Source: Kudoa neothunni (taxonomy: Eukaryota > Cnidaria). From it: a DNA stretch of 64,000 bases. Numbering within the stretch: position 1 is the first letter of the stretch; each line of letters opens with the position of its first letter. A program made the translations under genes and the position numbers. The stretch is taken from assembly GCA_964304625.1 (NCBI GenBank), contig OZ199840.1, positions 3,534,001-3,598,000 of the forward strand. The letters run 5' to 3'. Positions 1 to 13,834 of this stretch are shown in pieces. Below the pieces are notes generated by a model. It was not told where the DNA came from and did not search any database. It worked only from the letters and a program-made list of their open reading frames with translations.

Positions 1-1941
1 TTCAAATTAAATAGCAAGGTGAACCTTTTTAAAATTTGTAGGGTCAAAATATGAAAACTTTTTTTTCGTGTAGTGATAAAAATAATTAAAATTTATAATT
101 TCGTAGGACCGACTATACACTAAATTTTATCCCAATGTAAAAAGACTTAAATATTTTATCAGCAAATAAATTTTAATTCTATCGGAAAATACTTCACATC
201 TTTACTTCCTCTAGCTCTGATTAACGCTTCTCCGGAGATAACATTTTCTCTTCTGAAATTATTGGAAACATCAGAAGAAATAGCATGTAGTGCTCTACAT
301 TGGATAATCTAGTTCTAATGAGGAGATTTTTCAACACATCGACCAAATGATGTCATAAATTTGAATTTTCTGAGTAAATTATAAATTAACGTAATATTTA
401 CACATATAATTAAATATTAGTTCCATTTTTACAAAAAATTATGATTTTTTACGGCAAAAATTTTTCCGTAAGTCCAACTTGTGTTGGCAACGCTGATAAC
501 AACTAATGACACCTGAATATTATTAACCGGTCCAATAGTCATTTCTTTTTTTAATAACATTAAATAGTTATTTTAACTCATTTTTAGGTTTTGCATAATA
601 AAGTTTATTAAAAAATATACTTAATTTAGCAAATTTATAATTTTTAAGGGAGAACGACGAGAATCACCATTCAATTAAATTGTAAAACGAAAAAAAGTTT
701 GCCGCTCAAATAATATCAATAATCGAACATTACAATAAAAATATTTTCGAGGATTAATATTTCAATCGGCTAACGATTTTTAATGAGGTAAACAATAATA
801 TAACATAAAAAATCAAAGTGGCTATTGGCACGATAAATATTTTCAGATGACACTAGTTGTTATTGTATTTAATTATTTTTTTATATATGAGAAGAGTGGA
901 GAAAAATAATTAAACAACAGATTCTAAAAAATAATTTTATTACAGTTTGAGCAAGAATTGCTGAGAATAAAAATTTACGATGAAAATGGCCTCTGCCTAA
1001 AAAATATTAATTATGTATTATTTCCATTCTAGCCTCAGAAAAATTAAAAATATGTTCAAATTTCGTTCCATAAATACATTGTTTTCAATTGCAAGAGTTC
1101 TCTCCATTCAAAAAACAAAGTTGAAACTTCTAGTAACGTTTAATTTAATCCTATACATTGTTCACGCGTGCGCCATATCATGTAAAATTTAAATCTTAAC
1201 GATTTCAGATTATGCATGACAAGCATCATTATATTCGATATTTTTATTAAATTACATTTATTGTATTAACGACAGATATAAATCGAAATTAACTACCTAA
1301 AGTATAAACTACATGTCATCTTAATATTACACCGATTTGAACGGTTGTTCCCATAAGTTAATTAAATCGCGCATCCATATCTCGATAAGTCGTGATGTCA
1401 TCCTTGTCCTTGTATGGGAATTAAAATCGTTTAATATAAAATAGGATCATGTTAACCACCTTGAGATTAGTATTGCGTTGCGTCTACCTACTTTAAAACC
1501 CAAACTTCTTCTCGCTATATTATAAGCTGTTATTGGATAGAAGATTGTAATGAACAACTGCAAATAGACCAAACACGAATTGGAATGATACCCACAGGGA
1601 TTAAGCAAAGAAACTACGCCAATGTCGGTCACATGATTAAAACAATGAATGTACACAAAGTGGGCGGTTATGGAACACTTTTGTTAGGCGGAGATAAAAT
1701 AGGGGTTATAATAGATTGTTTTCAGGCAACGCGTACAACAAAATAATTGTTTTTGGTTGATTTTGTTGTTCAAAAATACTATAAATCGTTTAATACCATG
1801 AACTAAGCTACAACAAGTGTATTAATCGTGAGACTACGCTTGTTTATTAGTGATTAGTGTGTGGCACGGCTGCACTATCGAATTTTTGTTGATTACTGTA
1901 CGTGTTTCTAAGTAGATTAACACAGTGAATCAACCGACGTG
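1..1941. other. Upstream non-coding stretch
   Basis: AT-rich sequence with no reading frame that looks like a protein and no recognisable RNA gene. It carries one copy (around 915-935) of a short dispersed motif, AACAGATTCTAAAAA, seen again near 23.5, 40.45 and 57.6 kb, and one copy (around 505-530) of an ACTAATGACACCTGAATA motif also found near 23.61 kb. The last few hundred bases must hold the promoter of the CoA-transferase gene, but I see no clear core element. Confidence 0.5.
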
Positions 1942-3713
1942 ATGCTGAGGCGTTATGTGGTAAACCTATGGGCAAATCAGCACCAGGTGTTAACGAGTTG
2001 CAGGTCGAGTCGCAGGCTGCCTTGCGTATCACTTACCCCATTCAGAGCGTGGTTTACATCCGATAGCGGTAAGCATGTGCCCTATTTGAGGGAACCTATG
2101 GACAGGAATGTGTTCAAATCACCGCAAATCATGACGGCAAAGCAAGCAGTTAGTGAGATACAATCAAGTAATTTTGCGCTGGTCCAACAATTTAAGTCTT
2201 ATGCGGTGGAATTGATTTTAAATTGTAGATCAACGTGTTTTTGTTCACAGTGCTGCTATGGTGCCAACTTTATTACTGAAAGCATTAGCAACACATAGCA
2301 TCGATAAAAACCTAAAAAATGTTAGAGTCTATCATATCCACATTGATGGTGAACCAATTATCACTCATCCAGATTGTTATGGCCATTTGAGGAGTTGTTC
2401 CTTCTTCACAGGGGCCAACTGTAGAAAAGCTGTTGCGGATGGATACGCTGACTTTGTGCCGATTTTTTTGAGTGAAATTTCCATGTTATTCCTAAGGAAT
2501 ATTATTCCATTGGATTATGCGTTAATTCAAGTGTCACCTCCTGATGAACATGGCTATTGTACGTTGGGATCGAGTGTGGATGTTACTCGCTCAGCTTTGC
2601 AGACTGCAAAAAAGGTTATTGCGCTAGTAAACAGCAATGTGCCCAGAGTTTTCGGCTGGGGTGTTATTCATCAATCTAACATTGATATTATGGTTCAGCA
2701 TGACGAACCATTGATACAGCATAAACCTCGAGCACCCACACAACAAGATATAACCATTGGTAAATTGATTGCAGAGAATCTGGTTGAAGATGGTGCCACA
2801 TTACAATTAGGTATTCATTTTATAGTTTGATTATATATGTATAACATTAATTATGAGTTATCATCGGCTATTTTTGTATATATAGGCATCGGAGCTATTC
2901 CTGATATGGTATTGAAATATTTGGACAATCATAAAGGTTTGGGTGTTCATTCGGAAATGGTCAGTGATGGTATTGTCGATCTGTACATGTCGGGGGTTAT
3001 CAACAATAGCCACAAGGCTGTACTGCCCGGAAAAACTGTCTCAAGTTTCGCCATCGGTTCCAACAAGTTGTATGATTTTATGCATGAAAATACCTCATTC
3101 GGTAAGTTAAATAACAATAGTGCTGTTGACAGTGTTGAATATTTGTGATAGTGATGACTGAGACCAGTTTTACCAATGATATCTCGGTGATTGGAAAAAA
3201 CCCCAAGGTGACCGCTATCAATTCTTGTATTGAAGTAGATTTAACGGGCCAAGTGTGCGCTGATTCTATCGGTACACGAATCTATTCTGGTAAGTTTAAT
3301 TAATTAATTAAAATAAATTTATATTTCTATTTTCTATTAAGGTGTGGGTGGCCAACTCGATTTTGTTACAGGAGCTGCTAGAGCTGAGGACGGCAAAGGC
3401 AAACCCATCCTAGCCATGCACTCTTGCACCAAAAAAGGTGAATCGAAAATTGTCCCTATATTAAAATCGGGTATATATTTGTGTGTGTTTTTTTTTCGCT
3501 GCTATTTGAATGCTGGTTGGAATAGGTTCTGGTGTGGTAACAACCAGGTCCCATGTCCATTACATGGTCACAGAATATGGTATCGCTTATCTATTTGGAA
3601 AGAATCTCATTCAACGTGCCTATGAACTAATTAAAATTGCACATCCGTCACACAGAGAAACATTAGAAAAAGCCGCTTTCGAACGTCTCAAGGCTATGCC
3701 ATCACCTGATTAA
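1942..3713 (+). CDS. Mitochondrial acetyl-CoA hydrolase/4-hydroxybutyrate CoA-transferase family enzyme
   Basis: Six exons: 1942-2167, 2229-2810, 2886-3101, 3152-3289, 3342-3470 and 3526-3713. The five GT-AG introns are 50-75 nt, all phases agree, and the product is 493 residues. This family moves CoA between acyl-CoA and acetate, succinate or 4-hydroxybutyrate through a glutamyl-CoA thioester. The first 40 or so residues are Arg-rich with no acidic residue (MLRRYVVNLW...), which suggests a mitochondrial targeting peptide. Family motifs appear in order: RVFVHSAAM near the N-terminus, LQLGIGAIPD across the exon 2/3 join, AINSCIEVDLTGQ with the likely catalytic Glu near residue 369, GGQLDFVTGAA, and SGVVTTRSHVHYMVTEYG near the C-terminus. 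Start: the ATG at 1942 is preferred to an in-frame GTG three bases earlier. Length suits the family (about 430-500). The exact acyl substrate cannot be read from sequence. Confidence 0.9.
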
Positions 3714-6700
3714 CACCTACATAAAGATATTGGTGTTTTAACAGCATTTTGATACTCACCACTAACAACAACTATTTATGATGGAATTTAGTGTTTCATT
3801 TTTTATTTGTTTTATCTTGGATATTTTCGTTCAAAAATTATTTCCATTAGTATTGTCTGGATTATGGAGTCTACAACAATTTTTATCGCATTCCATATTT
3901 TCTTAAAAAGAGATCCTGTTTCCCCTTTTGAAAAATGTCGATTTTTAACTTTGAATCAAACTTTCTATCACGTTGAAATTTTTTAGCGATTAATTTACGT
4001 ATTTTTATTTATTTTCGCATAAAAACTCAAATGCATTCAATCAAATCTAAATTAATTTATCGATGGGCCCTAAAAATTGTCATCTTTTGTTCTCCAATAC
4101 GTCATTAACAGCGACAAGCGAGTCTCATGGTAATCTAACCCACATTCGACAAGACTTTAGTGTATATGGAGCTTATAAAACAAAAATAAATAATCTAGAT
4201 AGAATATTAATCAATAATATATATGATTAATCAAAAAGGGGGAAGAAAACGATCATAAATGAGTCAAGATTGGAAGTAAAAGCATTCTGATTCTGTAGAG
4301 ATAAAGACCACGTTAAATGTTATTATTTATTTCTATATAATTAGTCATTATTTTATGATATTATTAGTCCCACAAGAATAAACGATATCGGAAATTATCC
4401 ATGTCACACCATTGCTCAGGATTTTCCGCATCCCAACAGAGTCATTCATTAAACGATACAAATATTTCATGAAATAAAGTTAGGAAACATTGGTATAGGA
4501 TTCACTATTTTAATATTTAGAAGACCAAAATTATTTCCAATCTCTCATGTATCGGAACAATCTAGATATTCTTTTTTTCATGTTTTTAATAATTCCATCA
4601 TTAAACTTTTTCGTATCCAGTATTCATTTAAAATTTAACATGAGAAAAAATTGTACCCCTTTGACGCATTATTTTGAAAATTCTCTCCTAATCATTTGTA
4701 AAATCTTCGATGTATTAATTTCAAAATACAGTAAGATTTCGATATTGAGCGCTTAAGGGGGACCTGAACTTTACTGCCCAATAAGAAATCACCGCCCACT
4801 ATCGAGGTTCCCACGAGCGCCACTCGAATAAATTTTTTATTTTTTAACGAAAAAATGATCTATTTTGTTTGTATTATTAGATTAAAGATGTGAAAGGCAT
4901 CGATCTAATAATATACGAACTTTTCTTTATCTTACGAGAACTTTAGATCAAGAGTTTTCAAAATATCAAGAAGATAATTGAAGACATCTAAACATTTTTT
5001 AATCGTTAATATTTAACAGAAAATTCATAAATTCCTTTAAAATAAGGGGTCTCTTTAAATTTACCAATGACACTATGTGGAAATCTTATCTCTACAAATT
5101 AAACACTCTATAACTCTATTACAGGTTTTTTGATTGTTTTATTTCCTTTTAATTCAACTCCTTCTTTGTATCATATGTTCGTTGAGTGCATTTACCTTAG
5201 GGATGAGCAGTCTTACAGAGATTTAATGTTTTATTTTCCATATCCACTTTTTACCTAATAAATTTTGAATACCTAATCATTAACAATATGAGAATCAACT
5301 TACCTCCGTCTCCGAGAAGAATGGAATTTTTAAACACCAGCGAATCTAAAATTTTTAAGGAAACCTTCTGTTCCACTCAAACCAGCGATTTAAGATCATC
5401 AGCAAAAAGCTCTTTCTTCTCAGTGATTGTAACTCTAGAATATTTGTCATTTTTTGGTGTTACGATACAAACCCTTTATATAACACAATTTGAAGTTGGA
5501 TGTTTTTTTAATTTATAATTCTTTTACTGAGAGAAACAACATTGAAATTCATTATATCAGTTTTATTAGATAAAATTCTATTCGGAGATGAATAACTAAT
5601 TTTAATTTGAATAGAATTCACATTAACAGAATTCACGATATTCTATAGCGTTATAGAGTAATTTTTTGGAATTTTAGATCGAGGTAGTTGAATCATAATA
5701 TTGGATAGTTACAATTTTTTGCCAAAATTTCTTTCATCCTTCACAATACCGAACGTTCGAATGTGTAATTTAGTGGATTAATCGGACTAAAATTGAAGAA
5801 ACTACTGCCCGATGGCAAGACTCTCAATTTTACAAAAATGCAGGTTTTAAATATTATTTCGTATTTTTAAGTATAACACCAGGGTAGAAGACTATATACA
5901 TCGAAAATGTTACAATATTAGTTGCAGAAATTTCTAAAAAAATGTTGGTTATTTTAAATCAAACTTTACAAGATCGAGACCGTACTATAAATCGGAAGTT
6001 GGAAATAGTTTTTAAAATTTTTATTTGCGGTTTTTAAAAAAATATAATTTATATTTAATTGTAAAATTTTTTTCTTCAAATATAATTTGTCCTGGTTTAA
6101 AAATATCTTAAATATTGGAAAAGTTGACATTAATTTAAAAAAGTTGTACAATGAATATTGTTTTGTATTATTCTATAAAAATCTTTATTGTCATTATTTA
6201 TAAGTTTATAATATATACATTTCCAGGAAAAATATATAAACTAAAATCCAATCCTCTGTACCTCTTTTTAAAATCTATAAATGTAATTAGTTACGAACTA
6301 ATTTTGAAAGCGAAAGGTTGACGTCAAAATTGTCGCGCATGTGCAAAGATTTGATCGATGCGTGCAGCATATTGATTATGTTGATTTGTTTTGCTTACAA
6401 ATTAGATACAAAATAAATTTTCAATCGATTATAACACCTACAAATAGGATTTTTATTTTATTTTTTTCTTTTAATTGCATGATAATGGTTGTTAAAAATT
6501 TTTAGAACATTCTAACTGTTTAAATCTTTATAACTAACCATTTATACGTAATGTATTATCTGAAGAACGCAGAAAATACATTTGGCATCACAGGTTGAAA
6601 TAATTTTTTAGCTAGATGAAAATCGAATTTCGGATTATATTGCTTTTCGCTAAATTAGCTAAAAGATTTAATAAATTAAGTTAAATTTTTTGAATTATTT

Positions 6701-8893
6701 GTTATACTTTTACTAAGCGAATGAAAACGTTCCAGAATTGTAACTGTTGCATATTATATATATTTGATTAATTTATCAAATTAAATTATATTATTTTAAT
6801 TTTCTCTTCTGTGATTCCTTCCCATCAAGTTATACAGAATTTTTTAAAAGTAAAATTCGATCCTTATAAGGTATTTAAATACATAAAATAATTTTGTAAT
6901 ATCTTGATTATAATGCTGAAAATTAACTCCCCATAAAAAAATAAAGTGACTTAGTCATGCTATTTTTAAATATAGTTAGAGGTTTAAAATAACTAAATTT
7001 GGGTTATAATACAATAAGAGTGGTGTGTTTATGATAAATTAATTTTCAAGTTAATTATATTGTTGGCTGAAACGTAATCTTGGCTCTACAGGAGGTAACC
7101 GATTTTTCGCACTTTTTATACGCGTGCCACACGGGAAAAGTAAAGTTTAACCCTACCAGTTTATACAACGATATTAATCTGTCCTCGTTTTGTTTAAATT
7201 ATATTATTAAATAATATATTACATTCGGTTTACAATATAATTATGGACCCTTATGAACCCATCTAAATTATAGGATGTGCAAAAAATACCTTAAGAAAAA
7301 AAGAATTCTCGTCAATATGTTTACATTAATTATTATTAATATGGATACACCTATTAAAATTAGAACCATTACGTTATTATAATTATCTTATTTCTCTTGG
7401 AGTAGAATACCTTCAGTGAATACGGGGAAAAACATGATAAAGTAGCCAGTAAATGTTTGTAAATAGTTGTATCCATGCGTAAGTCCGAATTTTCGTATAG
7501 CAATACGTACGATTATCAAAGATAACAAAATTGATTATTAAAAAACAGTTTTAAGGAGAATGAGACGAATAATATACATACATTATACAAATTTGCCATC
7601 CAACTAAGGGAAAATTATTTCTTTCGCGTGCTCATCAGAGCAAAAATAGGATTAAAGATGGAAAAATGTGCGAAAAATCGGTTAACTACTCTACTGTATA
7701 TAGCCAGAGGGCATAGAATAAGTGGAATAGAGGTATTCAAATTCTACTCCACTTCCAGTACCATAAAGTCAATTATAGAAAATGATAATGGTGACTTTTT
7801 AAGAACATCAATTAAATATCTTAAAATTTTTATTAATAAGCCCACATTGGGCATTTATAATTATGGTTAGAGTCGAACCATAATAAATGTGCCTTAAAAT
7901 TAAGTCAGAAACAGTAACATTGATTTAGAAATAATTTAATAACTAATATGTTCTCATAATTATCAATATGGGTAGATTAAAAACAGTTATTTAAGAATTT
8001 AATCTCAATAGATTAGTTGTTTTCGATATTTACACCAAATCCTTCATTTTTTCAACCATAGACTAGATATTAAGGCTAATTATGTCAAATTTTGCAGAAG
8101 AATTTTAACTTTACTAGAATTCGGAATCTTTTGGTTACAGTGAGTAAAGTATCTTTCCACTTAGCAGTTAAAAAACAAACAACTGGTTGAGATAAAAAAT
8201 TTTAGCGTACCTGTTTCCATGTTTTTTCATAATCAATGTCTAAAGACTGATTTTATATTATTACGCTATATAAAATATTCTTAGTATCAAATACGGGATT
8301 ATATTGGTGTAAAAAAATGAATTTTCTCGTTTCATTTACCAATCATTAAATATTTTTGTATGAATCAATGTTAAAATGAAACTTTTAGTTGAAAGAAATA
8401 CAAATTGAAAAGACTCAATTTTTAACGCTATATGCCGTAGCTTTAGCTTTAAAATATCAGAATAATTGGCATTTCATCAACAGTTATTCTTCTATATATT
8501 TTTTTTAAATTCGATATTATGGATTAATAAATAATAAACTTTCCAAAAATTTTTCTGAATTATAAAAATCTCTTCACATAATTAGATTTTAATGTCAACA
8601 AGTAAATAAAATAGATGTTTATAGATGAAGTGGAAATTGACTGAGATATAAAAAAATAAACTCTCATTGTGCATGCACATATTATTTGATGAGGTTTTGT
8701 ATTATAGCGGTTGGAATTGAGTATTAAAACCGAAATCTTAGGTCAGATTAGGTTAGATCGAATATATAACCCAGTTTGTGGAGTCTATTGACAAAAGGTG
8801 CCAAACTCACAGTTTGATGTCAAGGGAAAAATAAAATACAAGTTTGCTAGGGGAATGGTCTGTTTCACACTATTGAAGAACTAATCAATGGTG
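3714..8893. other. Long intergenic stretch, no gene seen
   Basis: About 5.2 kb of AT-rich DNA. Open frames at 4547-4756, 5288-5518 and 7628-7870 are short, lack family motifs and can be expected by chance. No tRNA, rRNA, clear inverted-repeat element or long tandem repeat was recognised. Regulatory DNA for the flanking genes may be present but shows no readable signature. Confidence 0.45.
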
Positions 8894-9697
8894 ATGGTTG
8901 GACTAAGATTTCTATGTATTATCGGAATTTGTTTATTAGTTGAAGGTTTATAAACAGTTAAATTTGATTCGAAATGAATTGAATAAACATAAAGGTTTGC
9001 CATCTGCGCGAAAAGGAGCCAAAGGTAAGAGTTCAGTTGAGGGTGATTTATCGTCATCTGAAAATAACAAACTGACCAACGATCCAAACAACGATGATAT
9101 AATGAAAGTTACAATGAAAAAATCTCAGAAAAAAACAGAGTAAACGAATATTTTTTATTTATAACTAATATATAGCTCAATTAGAAAGAAAGAAAATCCT
9201 GAGGTTGAGCAAAATGACAGTAAATCGGAAAATGAAAGTAATTTGAAAATCTGATATCTTATAAATGATTTTTAGATGGCGAAGAGAACATAATGTTAAA
9301 ATCAGGTATTTATAATGATTGATAGCGAAGTTGATGATGACATTTAATTATTATTGAGTGGCCACTTCAAAAAATAAACGAAAAAACCCCCGATTCAAAA
9401 AACCTCCAAAAAAGGCGACCACCAAACGACAACAAATTCAGTCTCAATTAAACAACACAATCAACTTTCAGATAGATGCACAAAATAATAACCAAACTAA
9501 TGTACATTCCAATATACATTATAATATCACTTTCAAAATATTTAAATTCGTAGAGTATCAATGATGGACCAGGAATAATTGATGTTTGGAGAAAAAACAG
9601 CTTCCAATCGGAAAATCAAACCAACTTATTATCCAACGCTACCGCTAACACCATTCCTGCTGAATTGAAGAATATTTTCGAGAAAAATATTTTATGA
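8894..9697 (+). CDS. Predicted secreted, charged and Asn/Gln-rich low-complexity protein (unrecognised)
   Basis: Family not recognised. The model has six exons: 8894-8945, 8995-9139, 9185-9237, 9276-9305, 9359-9501 and 9554-9697. The introns are 49, 45, 38, 53 and 52 nt, every junction keeps frame, and the product is 188 residues. It opens with a textbook signal peptide, MVGLRFLCIIGICLLVEG. The rest is hydrophilic: a Lys/Ser/Asp/Asn segment (KGAKGKSSVEGDLSSSENN), a strongly basic patch (KNKRKNPRFKKPPKKATTKR) and a Gln/Asn tract with several possible N-glycosylation sites ending in NIFEKNIL. The basic patches could be proprotein-processing sites, so a secreted matrix or peptide precursor is possible; this is inference. 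Introns 2 and 3 have alternative acceptors nine bases away (9175 and 9284) that also keep frame. It lies 215 bp upstream of the GGT gene on the same strand. Confidence 0.62.
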
Positions 9698-9912
9698 TAT
9701 AAATAATAAATGAAAACAGTTTACATTTGTGATATTTGAGAATGTGTGTCCTGTTTTTTTGCTTAAATTATCGTATTTTTTTAAAATCTATTGATCTAAG
9801 AAACTTTTCATACCTATATCAATGGTATCCAAGGCACGTTTGTTTATCGCAGGCCAAAAAGGAGATAGTCGGTCCTCAAAAATTAAAACACCCACTAAAT
9901 TCGAGCCTTAAA

Positions 9913-12134
9913 ATGTCAGATGATAGTTCCGAGATAGATTCATCGAAAGCAAGTAATCTAAACAATACCAACTACACTGTTCATTTCTCTCACACACGAA
10001 CTAATCGAATAATAGGGTGTGCTAAAGTCAAAGTTGCCATTTCACTTATAATCACAATTATTGTGGTTTCTCTTGCTATTATTTTTGCTTTGGTTATTAG
10101 TCTTTGTTGTTTGAGCGATGATTGGAAAATTACACACGATTTTGAATACTCAGATGAGCCGCCATTCTACAAAAAGGGTGCAGTTGCCTCTGATCAAGTT
10201 TATTGTTCACGTTTGGGTAATTCGATTTTATTAAACACAATATTCGTCTGTCCAATCTGACATAAACACACCTTTTATGTAATTTATCACAGGTCGAAGG
10301 ATTCTCCAAAAAAATGGTAGCGCCGTTGACGCCGCCATTGCCACTGCAATCTGCCTCGGTATAGTCAATATGCACAGTTCTGGTATAGGAGGCGGTGGTA
10401 CAATGTTGGTATACACACCAAAACCTTCTTCGTTGGGCAACTATTCGATAGACTATTACGATTATCGAGAGACCGCCTCAAGAAAAGTCAATAGCTCTTT
10501 TCATCATTTTAAATCGCCTCAAATCAAAATAGGTATGAATCAATATTTAGATTGACCTAAATTCTAAATAGTGAATTCTAGGTGCATTATCTATTTGTAC
10601 TCCGGGAGAAATTCATGGTCTATACACAGCATGGAAAGAACACGGAAATCTCCCTTGGAATGAGCTTATTGAGCCCTCACTGAAATTGCTCAAAATAGGA
10701 ATGCCTATGCATAAAAGACTTCACGAAGCTGCAAACTACATGCTCAAATATATACTGAATGACGAAGGACTATCGTAAGCAGTTTCAATTTATATTTATC
10801 ACAAAGATGGAATTTAAAAATAAATTTAAGAAAATTACTCCTCAAACCAGGAACCAACAAGACCTACAACCAAAACGAACATTTTACAAATGAAGCTCTC
10901 TTCCAAACAATGAATATCATAAAAGATGACCCAATGTCATTCTACACTGGAAATCTATCGAAACAAATCGCAAAAGAAATCCAAAAAAACGGTGGTATTG
11001 TGGATGAGATAGATCTGCGAAACTACCGAACCATCAAAAGAAATCCTACAGTGTATGATATCGACAGCGAGTTGAAATTGTTTTCAACTGGGCCGCCTTA
11101 TTCTGGTGACTTGTTGGCGTTTGTTCTCAACATTATCAAATCGTACAATATTACATCTTCTATGTTGGAAAATAATTCTCTACCTGCTGATGTTTATCAT
11201 AAAATTGTGGAAACATTTAAATTTGCTTACGCATTAAGAAAATACTATTCAGATCCTGATTACTCCACGATATCACTCAATGAGGTGATTCAATGATTAA
11301 TTTATATTTCAATTATACGATAATTACATATATAGTTGTACTCGGAAATATTAAGCAAAAATTTCACCCAACTTATCCTCAAAAATATCAACAATGTCAC
11401 TCACCCATCCAATTACTACATGGGCACTGTCAATATAACAGTTGATCATGGCACCACTCACGTGTGTGTTGTTGCTGCAGACGGTTCCGTCGCAAGTCTC
11501 ACAAACAGCATAAACATTTGGTAGATTGCAAGTTGTTTTCTAAAAATAATCTTAATCTAACTGCTAGGTTTGGATCAGGATTTCGCTCACCGAAACTTGG
11601 AATACTTTTCAATAATCATATGGACGATTTCTCTTACGATAACTACACCAATGCTTACAATCTAAGACCATCACCCTACAACGAGGTGGAACCAAATAAA
11701 CGAAGTTTCTCATCGATGATCCCCACCATAATAACAAAAAATGGCAAATTCTATGTGGTAGTAGGAGGTTCAGGTGGTACAAGAATTTTAACCTCAGTCG
11801 CTTCTGTAATTAAAAAAATTAACATTACAAGAAATAAATCGAATATAATCACTTTTAGGTGCTTATTTATAAATTATGGCTAAACGACTCACTGGACCAA
11901 GCCATAGAAAGACCTCGTGTCCATCACCAACTTTTACCCAACGCCATTATAATTGATAGAATGTTTTCTCTACCCAACGATACAATCGCTCAACTGCATC
12001 ACCAATACAAGCATCACATAGCCTTCACCTCAATTCCCGAATACTCTGCAGTACAGGCTATACTTCAAGATGGCAATGGAAATATCTACGCCAAAAGCGA
12101 CCCTAGAAAATATGGTCAGGCTGTTGGGATGTAG
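9913..12134 (+). CDS. GGT: Gamma-glutamyltransferase (type II membrane protein)
   Basis: Seven exons: 9913-10216, 10293-10532, 10582-10774, 10831-11284, 11336-11520, 11568-11805 and 11859-12134. All introns are 47-76 nt GT-AG and phases agree, giving 629 residues. GGT cleaves the gamma-glutamyl bond of extracellular glutathione and transfers the glutamyl group to water or amino acids. Residues 1-40 are cytosolic, 41-67 form one hydrophobic anchor, and the rest is the ectodomain. Visible family motifs: SAVDAAIATAICLGIVNMHS and GIGGGGTMLVY in the large chain; HGTTHVCVVAADGS with the autocatalytic, nucleophilic Thr near residue 437 that starts the small chain; LGILFNNHMDDFS; and the oxyanion loop GGSGGTRI. 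It is somewhat longer than vertebrate GGT1/GGT5 (about 570-590), partly from a longer cytosolic tail. Start: the ATG at 9913 places the anchor correctly. GGT1-like and GGT5-like specificity cannot be told apart here. Confidence 0.95.
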
Positions 12135-13072
12135 GTAGTTCACTCCAGGCAGATTGAATTTTAGAGATAGTTTTTATGTGTTTTTATCAATTCATTAATT
12201 TTTTATTAATTTTTCCCGCGAATATTATAATCGTTGAATAAATATAATTTAACCGAATAAAATACTACAATTAATAATTCAAATGAATGAGACAACACAG
12301 AAAATAAGTTCAACTGAATAATACAAGACAAAATATAATTTAACTCAATTGTTCTTAACTTTTCTTTCTTGCTAACCCCCAATGTGTTTGATGGACTTAT
12401 CGCAGAACCCATCATGTTTTAATGCATAATCTAATCGTACATTTGAAAATTTTACCTCGTTCATTCCCGTTATTCATTTTAATGGAAAGATTAAAAAGAT
12501 ATAAAATTATTGTTAAGTTATTTATTTTTAAAAAAATAAAATTCAAATTGTATCTAAATATGAGATTAGATTAGTTAAATTAAAAAATATCGATGCAAAA
12601 GAAAATGCGGGGACTAAAGGGTTGTTAACTTAAATTAATTATCGAATGTCCCCAATTTTATTAAAATGTTCATTATGTAAATTAATTATGTAATGTTTTT
12701 TATACATAACATATATATATTACTAAACTTTTAATCACAAATACGGTAATTGTTTTTGGTATTAAAATAAAAAATTAAATAAAATTTGTTGAATTATTAT
12801 ATATACATATTAAATGTTTCAAAGTAAAATCCATTAAATTTTTATCCGAAAAAGCTTTTATAATAATCAAAGTATTTTTTCTATATAAAATCTCTGTTCG
12901 CGTTAGTTACGATGCTTATTAAAATAGAGTTAACAAAGAAGAAATTATTGTATAATAGAATGCGAGATTATAGCAAAAACTATCTTTTCTATAAAATAAT
13001 AGACATTAAATAATATTGATGATATTTTTGTAGTTTGTTTTGATCAGTTTGTTCACAGAATTTTGACATAGT
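12135..13072. other. Non-coding stretch 3' of GGT
   Basis: AT-rich, with no credible reading frame. It includes the GGT 3' untranslated region; ATTAAT/AATAAA-type polyadenylation hexamers are common in such AT-rich DNA, so none is assigned. Confidence 0.45.
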
Positions 13073-13080
13073 ATTTAAAA

Positions 13081-13259
13081 CAGGGATTCTTAACTGGGGG
13101 GGGGGGGGGGGGGGGGGGGCGGGGGGGGGGGTGCGAACTTTGGTCTCAGGTGGTGCGAGATCCGATCAAAATTGAAAATAATTTTTGAAAAAATTCGAAG
13201 TCAGTTACACCTTATCATATGCAAGGGGGTGCGAGTCCAGTTTTAATTAGAAATCGCTG
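13081..13259. mobile_element. hAT-type MITE (179 bp) with 8-bp target duplication
   Basis: The left end reads CAGGGATTCTTAA and the right end, reverse complemented, reads CAGCGATTTCTAA: imperfect short terminal inverted repeats of the CAG...CTG hAT kind. It is flanked by a perfect 8-bp direct repeat ATTTAAAA (13073-13080 and 13260-13267). There is no coding capacity. A homopolymer G tract lies just inside the left end. A related right end (GATTAAGAATCGCTG, about 13681-13696) is followed by ATTTAACT, so a second or larger related insertion may overlap here. Confidence 0.8.
13096..13131 (+). repeat. Poly-G tract (G24-C-G11)
   Basis: A run of 24 G, one C and 11 more G inside a hAT MITE. It is extreme for a very AT-rich region and could fold as a G-quadruplex. 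Its exact length in the assembly should be distrusted, because homopolymers of this size are poorly resolved. Confidence 0.9.
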
Positions 13260-13834
13260 ATTTAAAAGAATAACGCGCATATGAGCGATTCGTGACTTTG
13301 GATTTATGGTAACAAGCATGGCGTTTAGTTTCGCAATATTGGGCTGTTGTAACAGGAGTAATCATTCTAATCGCATAATTTGCAACCTTCTATAAATATT
13401 TTTTAAAGTTTTTAGTTTTTATCAAATAACCTATTGAATAATTTTTGCGTTTACAGATTGTTTTACAAAATAAATAATAACACAAGGAAATTTATAACAA
13501 CAATAAATTTTTATAAGAAACAGTAACGCAAGGGTATATATCAAACTTTTAATAATTACACTAAAGTTAAAAAATACCTAATTGTAATGTATTTATGTAT
13601 GTATGTTATGTATGACGATAAAAATTGGATTCGGTTTTTATTGAAGTCACTAACGGACTCCCTTAGGGGCTCGTGAACCCCAGATTAAGAATCGCTGATT
13701 TAACTGGATAAAGAAGACAAAAACAGGTTTGTTGAATCATATCCAAATCAAATAGCAATATATAAATGAGCATTTATATAAAAAACAATATATTCAGTTC
13801 AAATGTAAGAAAAAATTATTTTTGAATTTCCTCT

